A stretch of 64,000 nucleotides of DNA, taken from contig CAXAMN010023339.1 of the NCBI GenBank assembly GCA_963970005.1, forward strand, positions 626,023-690,022, read 5' to 3'. The notes beneath the pieces are model-generated. The model ran no database searches, was not told the DNA's origin, and worked only from the letters and a program-made list of their open reading frames with translations. The translations under genes and the position numbers were made by a program. This document shows, in pieces, positions 24,701 through 36,060 of this stretch. Origin of the DNA: Durusdinium trenchii. Its lineage: Eukaryota; Sar; Dinophyceae; Suessiales; Symbiodiniaceae. Every line of letters begins with the position of its first letter. Positions within the stretch are counted from its first letter, which is position 1.

Positions 24701-27700
24701 CGTTGTCCCTGTTGGAACTTTTCTTTCTTGGAGGATGTTCTTCCTTAAACATGTTTATATAGTATTTTTTGTGGCCTTGAGTCTACTATAAATTAAATCT
24801 TTTTGGCAGTCCCAAAGCCAATTCTTTCCCATATAAGATGCCTAATTTATTGAGTTCCCAGTCTTGTTTTGGGATTCTTCTCGATCGACACGATCCACCC
24901 AAGAATCACAGATCCTTTTGCAAATGGTCGAAATACCCTAGGGATCCAAGTGCCTTCTCAGAAGGTGATTGGAGCACTGTTATGTAGGTTTTGAGGGTCT
25001 AAGTACCTTCTGAGAAGGTACTTGGATCCCTAGGGATACAATAGGTGAATCTCCGGAGAACATGTTTTAGAAATAATGAAGGCCTCCCACGGGGTGACTT
25101 CCTTCAATCTTGCCATGAATGAATCCGGATGGGAGATGAGAACCCATGCCAGCACCCACGCCGTGGTTTCATGGACACCCCCTTAATGTAAGCCAGACTC
25201 TCAGAAACCACCCCGACACACCCCGGTGTGCCTTGGTGTTTGTACCGTAGAAACCATTCGCGCCGGGCAACTCACGGTCCGCACTCAGGACATGACGTCG
25301 CATCAGACTGCCTCCGATGCGGTCCGCCTCGGAGTTCTCAGTCGCTATGGCGGCGTTTGGCTTGATGTTGCTCGCCTTGATATTGGTGCTTGTGCGAGGT
25401 GGACGGATTCTGCAATGACAGCAAGCTAGTAAGAACAAAGTTCATAAATCATTACATTTAGAAGTGCCTTGGCAATCTCAAAGCTTTTTATTGCAAATGG
25501 TGATCTCAGACTTGCGTCATGGGGAATCGCGGCTTCTAATTTCATTTGCCCGTGCCCGCCGTCGGCCTATGGGAATGTCTCCTATGGCAGGCCCCTAGGC
25601 CACCCCTAGTTTTACCTCTCAGGCCAGCTCTGCCAAAACCGCCGCACTTCTTCCGGTGCCCGTTGCTTTGGTCGGCGGATCGACTCCGCCGCCGTCGCCC
25701 CGTCGCCGAGCTCGGCGTCGAGGTGAATATCTTGCTCTGTGGCTCGCTGGATCGACTTTGCTGGAACGCCATCCGTCATGGGACGCCGGCCTGCGTGTTC
25801 TTCCACCCCTCCTACGGCACCGAAGCGCTCGGAGGCGGCTGTTGGCTGTTGTTTGGGGGGAAACGATGCCAGAAAAATTCGAGGCGTCCTCGGACGCAGT
25901 GGGGTCGAGGGATCAAAAGAACAATCCGGGGGTCGAGGGATCAAAAGAACACATGGAGATTGGGGGTTATATGCTTATCATATCTTATCATGTGTGTTTG
26001 AGGATGCCATCATCTAGTGGATGTTTTTACATATATACTGTATACCTTCATGTGCCACCGATGTTCCAGATCACCTGTTCCAGATGTCACCTGATGAGGG
26101 TAAGTATGAGGGTTCCGTGTGCAAGAGGTTCGGTGTGCCTTCTTCAGTTGTTGGTCCCTACGTGTCGAAAGTTCCTTGCACATCCGTCGTGGATGTGTCA
26201 TCGATGGTGGGTAAAGAGCCGCTTTTACATGGGCATTAAGAACTTTCTTTTAGCCCCTTCGAAGGCTGGTGATTTGTCAAGTAACTATGTGACTTTCCCA
26301 GTTTCAAGACGATTCCCAGTTTCAAGACGGTTGAGTTGACTCATTCTCGAGGCCAAGACTTTGTGGAGAGCTGGTGCTTGGCAACTAAGCCAGAGAACCC
26401 CTTCTTCATGCGATGGAGGGAGATATTCAAGGAGCTTTTTCAGGATCCTGGTCCGACTTTGGGTGTTTGGGATGGCGAAGGAGCTTGGTGAAACGCACGA
26501 AAAATGTGGGGAGGGTTGGCCTCGGGCTGAGTTCTTCAGCAACCAATTCGCTGAAATGGGCAGGATTTGTGGAGATGTGTCTTTCAAATTCAAATCCGCG
26601 GAGTCCTTCCCGTGGAATGTGTGCCCCCATGTCCTAGTTTCTGATAGCTTTCAAGCATTCTTGACAAACCTTTGGAGAGTCAGTTGCCTCTTTGAGTCCT
26701 TAGGTGGTTCTCTCTGATACCGTCCATGCGCTTTTGAGCTTAGGATCGTTTGGGCATCGACGGCTTGTTGAAGCACCGCCTCTACAAAGGTTTCTTGGTG
26801 CTCAGTCGTGTCGGCTTGGTCACAGGGAAGTTCCCGCAAGAAGGGTGGCGTGGCGGACAGCAGCTGCTGGTGTTCCGGACAGGCGCAGCTGCTGGTGTAA
26901 CTTATGCAGTCTCGCACCTACAGAGCATCTAAAGAGAACTGATTTGACGTCTGTTTTGATGGGAAAGGATCATGGTTTTAGCTCTTACAGCAGGTGTCAC
27001 TGGGGTTCTTGGTGCAATCCTATCAGTGCCCCTTTCACTACACTCTGAGACACTAACATTCACTAAAGTGGAAGTGGGACATTGACCCTGGGATGACTCT
27101 TTTCCTTTAGGAGCAAGAGAAGTTTCCATTTCCATGTGATGTGTTCGGACGGAGTGCACCTGGTCGATTCCCTTTTCGTGGCCAAAGCTGGTCACTACCC
27201 TCTCACTAGTACGGGCATTCCGATCCATCGGGAGTCCGTTTAAAAAATGCATGTATATACATGATACCAACAATGTATGTATATATATATGTTCTTCTAT
27301 TCTTCCACATCCTCTTGCCCACTGGGTGGCGAAACTCCCATCCTCATTGCGTTCAGTTTCAGGTTTGGACCTCTCAGGCTTTGAGAAGCTGAACCGAGAC
27401 TTCCAGGGCTCCGGCATGGAGTCACCTGATGCAGGGGGTCTGCACCTGGTCAGGGTGGCCATTGAGATCGACATGAGGACGACATGGGGTGCTGGCATCG
27501 CTACTAGGAGGGTGGGCAGGTCACTCAGCAAGGCAGGGCGCGAGCACCCTTTTGAGCTGGCGGAGGAACCCGCCGAGAAAGGTCGAGGTCATCAAAGATG
27601 TGCAACATGTTCCAATATATACCCTGGGATTTGTTTTCCCACTTGACGTGCAATTGTTTTACTAAGGAGCTTGGGCTACAAAAACCAAAGAATTGCTGGG

Positions 27701-29333
27701 GGGTCACTGTAAAATTGTTAAGACACATGGAAGAAGTGAAACACTTCAAGAAGTAGACTCACTTGAATACATATGGAAGAAGTGAATGAAGCAGACGCAG
27801 GTTTGTGGAGCAAGAGGAGTCTTCCAGGTACCTCCCCTCATCGTCTATTTGTTTGGTTCCACTTAGGAGGGCATTTGCATCATACTACACAAGATTACAC
27901 AAGCTATGAGCAATTTGTCATCATATGTACAGCAGATCTGAGTGATAGCTGATAGATCCCTTCGCTCAACCCAAATGTTCGTGCCTTTGATCCAAACTCT
28001 TTATCTACTTTCCTTTATGTCCTGCTGGGTGCTGGCGTGGCCGCCCAGCCCGCCTCTTGAGGTTCCGGGAATATTTGGCGATCCACGCCATGTGCCACCG
28101 GCTGCTGGAAACCGACCCTGAGAGCCGCCGTGCCTGGCGCGACGACTTCCTCAAGGTCAATGCTGCTGACACTGCCTTTCGCCTGCAGATGGTGGCGCAA
28201 GCCAGTGACATGCACATGGCACAGGCGCGGAATGGAAAGAGGTGGAAAGTGGGTGGAACTGGGTGAGAGGAATGGAGGATATATGACGAAGTGACATTGG
28301 GAGTTGGTGAATCTTGAGGGTAAGGGGAAGACCGACTGAGTAGGAGACATAATAAAGGTATCCTGTATACTGTTTGGAATGCAGATGTTTGTATAGATAA
28401 GAGGCGTGGATTCACGTGCCATTGCCATCGTCATTTACAGTTTGCCCCGGCTGTAACTTAAGTGAAAAAGCCGACCGTGCCAGCACGTCTCTTATCATCC
28501 GCAATTCACTAGATGCCGCCAAAGATTCTGCCCTCTACTCAGCTCTAATCATTTGTAAATCATGTCATACCTCCAAGCATTGCCACTGGCCCAAGGTGAT
28601 TGTCACACTTACTTACTGTAAGGATGACATACCTCTACTCAGCTCATACCTCATTTGTATTTCCACAGGCCCAAGGTGATTGTCACACATCAACCGCCAT
28701 TTCCACAGGTCTTGCTGCTGGAGGACACTCGTGCCGAGCAGCTCATCGAAGGGGTGCCGCTCATCAAGTTCCGGACGCCGGACTATGGTGACACGGCGTG
28801 TGAGGATATGGAGCTTGGGAGGGGACGAAGAAAGTCTCGAAACTTTCTGGATGGATATGGATATATATATATATATATGATATGGATATAGATATGATAT
28901 GGACATGAACATGGACATGGAAATGGATGGATGGATGGATGGATGGATGGAGCGTTTCTCCAAATCAGCTTCCCCGCCAGGAGTCCTTCAGATTCGGACA
29001 GCTTTCGGCTTGCAACCCTCGAACATTTTGCCAACTCAGCTGGACTCTTTGATTTCCATCCATCCAAAGGTGTCCAATTCAATAGACTAGCCCTGCCGGC
29101 TTCCCTTATAAGCACCCCCCTTGGTCCATTTGGTCCATTGAATGGTCTTCTTAGGCACCCAAGGCCCATTGAGTTGCCACTCAACTGCTGCAGCTCTGAT
29201 ATGAGGCCCCTTGCTGCAGCTTTCCACTGCTCAACTCACAGATCGACGCCACTTGCTGGGACGCTTACTGGATCCGGCGCCCCGCGCCGGCGCGCGCGCT
29301 GTACGCGCACCACAGAGGGTGACTTGGAGCTGA
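21793..29333 (+). CDS. Capsular-polysaccharide-synthesis-type glycosyltransferase, 10 exons
   Basis: Predicted 343-aa sugar transferase of the Caps_synth/GT32-like fold, likely Golgi or cytosolic. Exons: 21793-21926, 22272-22355, 23275-23340, 24563-24639, 25251-25366, 25723-25831, 26352-26450, 28049-28224, 28709-28787, 29242-29333 (stop TGA 29331-29333). The total is 1032 nt, and every junction is in phase. Introns are GT-AG except 23341 and 28225 (GC-AG) and 25832 (GA-AG). Family signatures run in order: RTIWAYWAQGHEQMPE (exon 2), LCVNTWQRTNPHWDVRILQ (3), STVLEYLLEEELPNRF (4), SDAVRLGVLSRYGGVWLD with the catalytic DxD-type region (5), VNILLCGSLD (6), VESWCLATKPENPFF (7), REYLAIHAMCHRLLE (8), VPLIKFRTP (9). 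The N-terminus is acidic (MDDEEEGDEDW). No signal peptide is seen. Exons 1 and 10 are the least certain. The unbroken phase argues for an intact gene. Confidence 0.82.
24936..25035. repeat. Intronic foldback, 31 bp arms
   Basis: CCCTAGGGATCCAAG-type arm at 24936-24966 pairs with 25005-25035, 30 of 31 bases complementary, with a 38 bp loop. The arm contains the palindrome ACCTTCTCAGAAGGT. That word also occurs near 19530 and, in part, near 3499 and 38776, so it may be the end of a small MITE family. It lies in intron 4 of the glycosyltransferase gene. Confidence 0.8.
28849..28952. repeat. (TA)n, GATATG and (ATGG)n microsatellites
   Basis: A (TA)n core at about 28858-28878 is followed by GATATG/GACATG units and (ATGG)n to 28952. 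Both strands stay open here only because of the repeat. It lies in intron 9 of the glycosyltransferase model. Confidence 0.9.
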
Positions 29334-29551
29334 GGGCATAGCGTTATCAGGGTTGACCTCAGGTGGCACGAATTGAGGGTTCTAAGAGAATGTCCTGGCA
29401 GATGATTTTGGTTGTCTAATTGTTTATATATTATCCAGACCAGTTTGGCCACTGCAGCTCCAACAAGTCCCTAGCTTCCAAGGAGGTGACATGTCATTTT
29501 CAGGCTAAACAAGTACAAAATTGCATGCGTGTTCCGCGACACGAGGTCAGC

Positions 29552-32398
29552 ATGAGCTTCATGGGTGGCGCCCGACGCTTCACGGCGGCGGCCACCGTGG
29601 CGGCCATCCTTTGTCGCGGTGCCCGTGCACAGTCTCCGCTGGGCCCAAGCCTGCCGAAGTTGCGGCCGGTGGAGTTACGGCCGGTGGGTCACTGGGCAAG
29701 GGAAAGACTGAAGGACAAGACTGATCTAGCTTGGGCACATCTTGGCGTCCTGGCATTACAACATAATACAACATAATACATCATAATGCATCATAGTGCA
29801 CACTTGGAATCGCAGCTTAGCAGCTTAACCCCTTAGTGGTTCCAAAGGTCAGACTCATCCCAACACCCTTTGGGAACGACTACTGGCAGCCTCGATGCGA
29901 TGCATCGAGCGAAACCTAACGACCGTCGAAGCAGCGCACTCTTCAGGTTTGGCTTCAAGAGGTGAGCCACACACCTATTGACCGTCCGACTGACGGCCTA
30001 GTCAACCAGACCCATAGATGGATATCCTCGCGGTTTCACTATAGGGATGTCGGATGTCTTATGATTTCTTACCGAACCAATGGGGCAGCTGACAGGCTCA
30101 ACAGCCTGGACGGCCTCCGGCCCAAAAATCAGGAGATGTGGACCGATTTCCCGATGTTTCCCAGAAGGAAATGTTGGAACACCAAATGGAACATACCCAT
30201 TCTCCGATTTGGACACCTTCCACTCCACAGTTTCATCCCACCCCCAGGTCGGATGGGCTCGGCGACCGCCAGGGCGCGCGCCACGCCTGTGCCGTGCTCG
30301 CTGCGCCGGTGAGTGGCGAAGAACCGGACGCGGAAAACCGAGCGGAACCGCAGAAAAGACGCGCGCGATGCGGGGCGTCGCACGGAGCGATGGAGAGCGA
30401 GCGAGTCGGTGCTGGTGGTGACACATAGACCTTATAGGTTGGTTTTGAGCACTTTCCAGTAGCAAGGGGCCTTTCGATCAGTGCTTGAGGAACTGACCCA
30501 GGTTGGGAACAGCTGTACGTGATAGCTGCAAAACAAGAAGTTTTTTTCGGGTAAGACTTGCGGCACTGTTTCAGACGCCCCAAAGTATACAGAGGCAAAG
30601 GTATCAAGGTATTTTGGTCGTGTACGAGGGGTTTCCACTTCTGAAGGGGCTCCAAATACCCGTGAAGGCGGATTCTCACGAGAGAGTTGCAGATGTAGCA
30701 CTTGCTAGCATCCTGACAAATGAATTCTTTGGATAGTTGTTTTTGTTGGCTCAGTGCCTTAATGGACCCTGGAGTGCAGACCGCTACCTTAAGAAGAACA
30801 TCGGCTTTTCAAGAGCTGGTTCCGCTCCCAGGTTTGGTGAACCACAGACGCTCTGTGAAACGCTCGGGGCATGGCTTCGTGTCAGGATAAGAGCCTCTTT
30901 GCTCGGCTGCCGGAAGATTTGTTGGCCAAGGTGGTCTCTTGGATTCCAGGGCCATCCAGGGCCATCGGGAAAAGGGGAAGTTCCATCGCTGGTTTAAAGG
31001 TCCAAGAGGGATCCGAAAGGCCCTACAAAGAATCCGGAGGCCGAATCTGGCAAAGACGGTTTTTCTGCTTGGTGCTTTCATTGACTTTTGTGCTGCTTTG
31101 TGTTTTTCGACCCTGTTTGGGAATGACTGACCAATAGTTGTGGGAAGGGTTTAAACCGGCACCATCCAGTTTCCATTTTAATAAACAACGGGCTGTGTGG
31201 TGAAGCACGCGTCATGGGCAAGCGTCTGACACTAGATGCGTAAAATCCATACTCACTCTGGTATCCCAAACCTTGTTGCCAAAAAAGAGCAGAAACTGCA
31301 GAACTGCTCTTGGATTGTGTGTCGATTTTTGGAAGGCCACCTACTGGATGCAAATGTGAATGGACGGATTCGTTTTAAGACCATTTAGATGCCCTTGGAC
31401 TTCGCACCGGTTTGAGGATGTTTTGGCGGTGAAGAGTACGTAGGCCTGCCAAAGCTAGACATGTGGACGGTCGACTGTAAGCAGCTGTGACCATCACGGC
31501 TCAGGCGGTCAAGGCGTTTCGTGAGGCCACCAGGCCTGCTACTATCAGGTTTCGAAAGTGAGGCATGGTTTCCCCAGGTGAGCCAAGAGGCTTGATGAAC
31601 ACGTCTCAACTCTAGACATCTTGATGGTCCAAGCATGACGTTTCTGTGGACCTCTGCGCCCAGTATCGATCGGTGGTCAAGCAGGGTCCCCCCGAGACCA
31701 TGACCCACACCCAGCCACACCCAGCCACACCGGCCACTCCGGCCACGCCTCGCTACGCCAAACACCTGCCACCGGACCGCAGTAGGCAGCGCACCCCGGG
31801 GCCCTCCGACCGAAAAAACCCACGGCCTCAACGGCTGCACAGCCCTCTACCAGGGCTCCCGGGAAACGGGGTGGGGTGTCGAATCATGGACCCGTAGAGG
31901 TTGAGGGGTGTCCATTTGACCATTTAGACAAACCGTTATATAACGATCAATTTGGTGGCTAACCATTTGTCACTAACTTGGTCCATTGAATTCCATTTAC
32001 CATCATTAACCACTCCTTGTGGGCCCTTTTACAGATGCCTGCAGAGCATTCAGCATATCGCCAGCTGTTTTTGTTGGGTGCCCTCTTCCATCTCCCCAAA
32101 GGTGGGGGGGGCCCTGATAGACTATATATGGTACCCTTAGCAGGCGAACCTGCGAGGGCGGACTCCGAGCAACTGCCGAGGTCGAGGATCTCCCCAGCAA
32201 CCTGGCGCAGCGCACCATTCAGACGCACCTTTCAGAGCTCACAGTGCTTTCGGCGAATTCCTGCGGGACGGGTTATGACGGGTTTAATGGGTCTGATGGG
32301 GGGGATGAGGTCGAGCTGGTGAAGAAGCAGATGAAATGCATTGACATGCTGGATTTCACCAGGAGATTTGGTGCAGCAAAAGCGCGCATCAAAGCCTA
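29552..32398 (+). CDS. Tentative multi-exon gene, unrecognised
   Basis: Coding-like pieces that may be one gene. The ATG at 29552 opens MSFMGGARRFTAAATVAAIL and then CRGARAQS, which resembles a signal or targeting peptide. 30248-30311 is GC-rich and ends before a gtgag donor. 30883-30950 encodes DKSLFARLPEDLLAKVVSWI, faintly F-box-like. 32036-32100 encodes either MPAEHSAYRQLFLLGALF or an alternative frame. About 32170-32398 is a good C-terminal exon (EVEDLPSNLAQRTIQTHL, later VELVKKQMKCIDMLDF, stop TAA 32396-32398). The 32.10/32.17 kb junction can be made in phase (AAAG joined to CAACTGCC). The other joins are unresolved. No family is assigned. Confidence 0.35.
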
Positions 32399-34009
32399 AA
32401 GTGCCCTTAATATCCCCCAGTCAGTGTTCCAAATGGAAAGTTCAGCCCTCGTTCATCCTTGTTTGGGGTTCTTGTTTTGGGCGTTCCTCACCCCAGAACC
32501 CCACCTGCGCACAGCGGCCCAACATGAGCGTGCGATCGATGCCCAGCTGCCCAGCTTCCAGCCCAAAAGCACGGAATGTCTTGAACTTGCTTTCTGAAGG
32601 GTGCGTCAAACTGGTCCGGATAACGATTCTTTAAGCCTCCTTATTGTTTGTGCTGTGAAGTACATTCGAGCTGGCTTCCATATATCACGAAAGGTAGCCC
32701 TTTGGGGGATACCTTGAGTTTGTCTTGCGAAGCAAGTGTTGGGACGTCCGGGTCTAATAATTGATCGCTCAATTCAGACACCCCCCCCNNNNNNNNNNNN
32801 NNNNNNNNNNNNNNNNNNNNNNNNNNNNNNNNNNNNNNNNNNNNNNNNNNNNNNNNNNNNNNNNNNNNNNNNNNNNNNNNNNNNNNNNTGTGAAGCACGT
32901 CAATTCTCTCCTGGGGAGCGTCTTCGTGAGCCTCTTATGGTTTCAGGATAGTTCAAATCCTATGATGTTCCGATTCAATGCTCACCGATGATCTGAGCCA
33001 TGGGGCAAGTTTGTTTTCCTAAGAATCTTTTTGAACATTTCGAGAGCACATGTTTGAACATTTAAAGTGCATATGAACATATATGTACGAAAGGTCGCCT
33101 CCGAGGGGATAAATCACCATGTCGAACATTGCATTTTTGTTCCTGCCTCTCGCGTTCTCTTCTCTTCCCGCTGTCCTACCTTTCGTCTCTCCCTCCTCTC
33201 AAGTAAGGACATCCGACTCGGATGGTCCTGGACCTTGAAAACCTGGGGGGCGCATTTCCACGTGCAAACCTCCCACTGTCGCACAGTGCCTGACTCCTGA
33301 CCAAGGCTTTTAAAATCGAGCTCCACAGCAAGAGTCCTGGCGGTACCCACCTGGAGGGTGGTGCCTGGCACGACGGTTTCCAATCAGACAACCATCCAGT
33401 AGAAGTTCACACTGGTGTGTTCCAACCATGTTTTGGCCACAACTCATTCAACTCATTTGGCAAATGTTTTGCCGTGGAAGGTCTCTTTGCATGGATCCCC
33501 GCAAACTGATAGAGGAAGACGTCCACGTTGACCATTTAGGGTCCACGTTGGTTTGGTTGGGGAATGCAGCTAGGATAGGTGTAGACGCGTGGAGGCTCTT
33601 GCAGGCTCCTGATTCCTTTTCGATATTTTATTCACGCGGAAAAGATACCACCTGTTGTATTTCTTAGTGGAAAACCACCTGTTTGTAGAGGACGGTCGTC
33701 ATCCAAGGGGCCATGCCATCCACTTCCATGATTATTTCAGGGAATGCCGTTGCATTTGTGCTGTTTTAATATAGACATGGTTTATATTCATGTAGATAGG
33801 TGACGCACCCACACACACAATGATTAATCAGTACTGAGTACTGGTGAAGTTGTTTTGGAGGAAGGACATCAATGTATCTAAACAAATCCCTATAAAGACA
33901 TCTCTACCTGGTACTAGACTGGTTCCAGGGACTTATTTGAGACGAAAAATAATCCCAATGCATTAGAGATTGGGGTGTTCCAGGTAGCATCGGGAGTTTT
34001 TCCATTGAG
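32399..34009. other. No gene recognised; contains the assembly gap
   Basis: An open stretch before the gap (32497-32600) encodes a plausible but short peptide ending in TGA. Beyond the gap I see no coding signal up to about 34010. Confidence 0.4.
32789..32888. other. Assembly gap (100 N)
   Basis: Exactly 100 N, the usual placeholder for a gap of unknown size, preceded by a C-run. Open frames that cross it are artefacts. Confidence 0.99.
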
Positions 34010-34247
34010 GATTGAAGAGCAGTTGTTGCGTATGGGAACAGCGGACGGCCTGGCAGCGTGGTTGCGGGAGGAGTGCAAGCCGGCTTTCCACCATGAGGCC
34101 AGCATGACGGGGGATGAGGCATGGTGTGTCTTTCAAGACCATGCCTATCATCATGGCCTGATAGGCCATAGGGACTGCCTGGGGGTAAAAACACGCTCAG
34201 AAGATGTGAGAATCATGTCAGGCTCACGGCTTGAAGATCTTAACCTT

Positions 34248-34337
34248 CCCAGACGCTCCATGTATGCCATATATGCCTACATTGGAGTGGTTTTGGGGGT
34301 CAATGTGGGCATATATGGCATACATAGAGTGTCTGGG
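34248..34337. repeat. Foldback (inverted-repeat) element, copy 2
   Basis: 37 bp arms CCCAGACGCTCC...CATTG and CAATG...GAGTGTCTGGG with centre gagtggttttgggggt, the reverse complement of the copy 1 centre with two extra bases. The arms contain GCCATATATGCC. Same family as 16464-16551 in opposite orientation. Confidence 0.85.
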
Positions 34338-36021
34338 CTTTGTGAGCCTCAACATTTGGAAAGCCGGGTTCAGATCGACCGCCATGTTTGGCTGAACACC
34401 ACTGTTAGTAACACGCCCCATGTGAACTAGCGCCTTGTAAACGCTACTGCGAGAACGCACCCAGTGTTGCCACACCTTCTGACCCAGTTCCACCCATTCA
34501 GTGGGATGTTTCAGCCGGCAGTGCTGGAGAGGGAGCTGAGGAAATCCCACCACATTTGCCACCACGTCACACTTGTACACCTTGTGGCCAACTGGAAACC
34601 TTATGCCAACCCATCCACCTTCCACTTCCAGTCCCACGCGAGGTATTCAGTGACCTGAAAAACCGGACCGTACTATCAAGCACTGCTGTACCCAACTGGG
34701 ATAGTCGAACAGTCTTGTTCTTCAACCTTTGTTGGTTCCCCGGCTTCTTGCATCTTGCATCTAAGGTTTGCATCAAGATACAGTAGATCCAAGCAGAAAT
34801 CCTGTACCCAACCAGAAAAAAAGCCATGGGGAATGCCACATCATTCCACTCCTTACACCACTGCACAACCGGTGTTCAAACCGTCCAGGTGGTGGTCGCC
34901 GCTTGTTTGAGCTCCTTCGACGGGCGACCCCATCCCGATGCCTATTGGACCAGCTGCTTCGACCCTTCGGACCTGCGCACGGAGACGCTCGGCGTGAGAC
35001 GACGCGTCGTGAGACGCGACCGCGGTGGTGAGACGTTGACACATAGAAAGAGGGAGAGTTCAAGGCGAACAGATAGAAGAACTGACTCGAAAATCGTTGA
35101 ACCAAGGGAGAATGAACATGTTATGTATGGTATGCCACACACACATATAGATATAATATGATATAATTCTTTGAACTTTGGACTTTTTGTCGTCAGCGAA
35201 ACTAGAGTCAGTGAATTGGGCCACAACACGGGATCAAGGACCATCTCGTCCTCCTTTGCTCTTCGTATCACGCGCGCGCCTTCCTCGCGCGTTACGCGGC
35301 GCGTGATCGCGCACGTTCCTCAGGGTGCACCGACCGTTCCGTGCTCTGAGGAAGTGTCGGATGATCCTGGATGCCTTGGTGCAGCTCTCCACCTCCGAAC
35401 ACCTCTTGAGCGAGACGGACCGTCCGAGTCAAGTCGGTAGGCTTGTCCCAACGGGGTGAAAATAGGGGTGTTTATGTGTTTTTTTTGTGTTTTTTATTGT
35501 TTTTTGGGGGGTGACAGGTACAGAGTTGATTTGTTTGGCGTTCTTTATGGCGTGAGGTGAAAGTGTTCCCAGGTCGTGGGGTTCTTGGAGGGGTTTGGCC
35601 AAGGTGTGGGTGTGATGAGTGGGGGAGGAAGGAGCACTCCAAAGCCAGGACATCACATGGTTTCTGGTTTCGTGGAGTGGACACCACCTGTTTGGTCTTC
35701 ATGGGCCATCCAAGGTTGACTGTGCAATCATGTGCCATCCACTTCCATGATGGATGGGGCAGTGAATGGGGCCTCTTTGGTTGAAAGAACAGCTCCGATG
35801 TTGAGCGCTTGGAGGACATTCAAATCGGTTTCTCCAGGGTCTTGGGCATCGTCACCAGCGAAGCTTGGCGGCCAAGCTTTGGAGTGTGTCTCTCATGAGG
35901 CAACGCCGTGGGCCAATTACCAAGCTATATAACGCATTTTATATTTTGTAAATCTTTATAATGGATTAATGGATCATTGTCATACATTGTATTATATAAA
36001 TATAAACACGCACGTGTATTA

Positions 36022-36060
36022 CATATATATATATATATGTGTATATACACACACATACAC
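36022..36060. repeat. (TA)n/(CA)n microsatellite
   Basis: atatatatat followed by acacacatacac. Other simple tracts of this kind lie near 39332, 39511, 39779-39797 and 55090-55140. Confidence 0.85.

Noticed and set aside
28783-29184. Ile/Tyr- and Met/Asp-rich ORFs near 28.9 kb
   Set aside because: Produced by (TA)n and (ATGG)n microsatellites.
32641-32991. ORFs containing X residues
   Set aside because: They run through the 100-N assembly gap.
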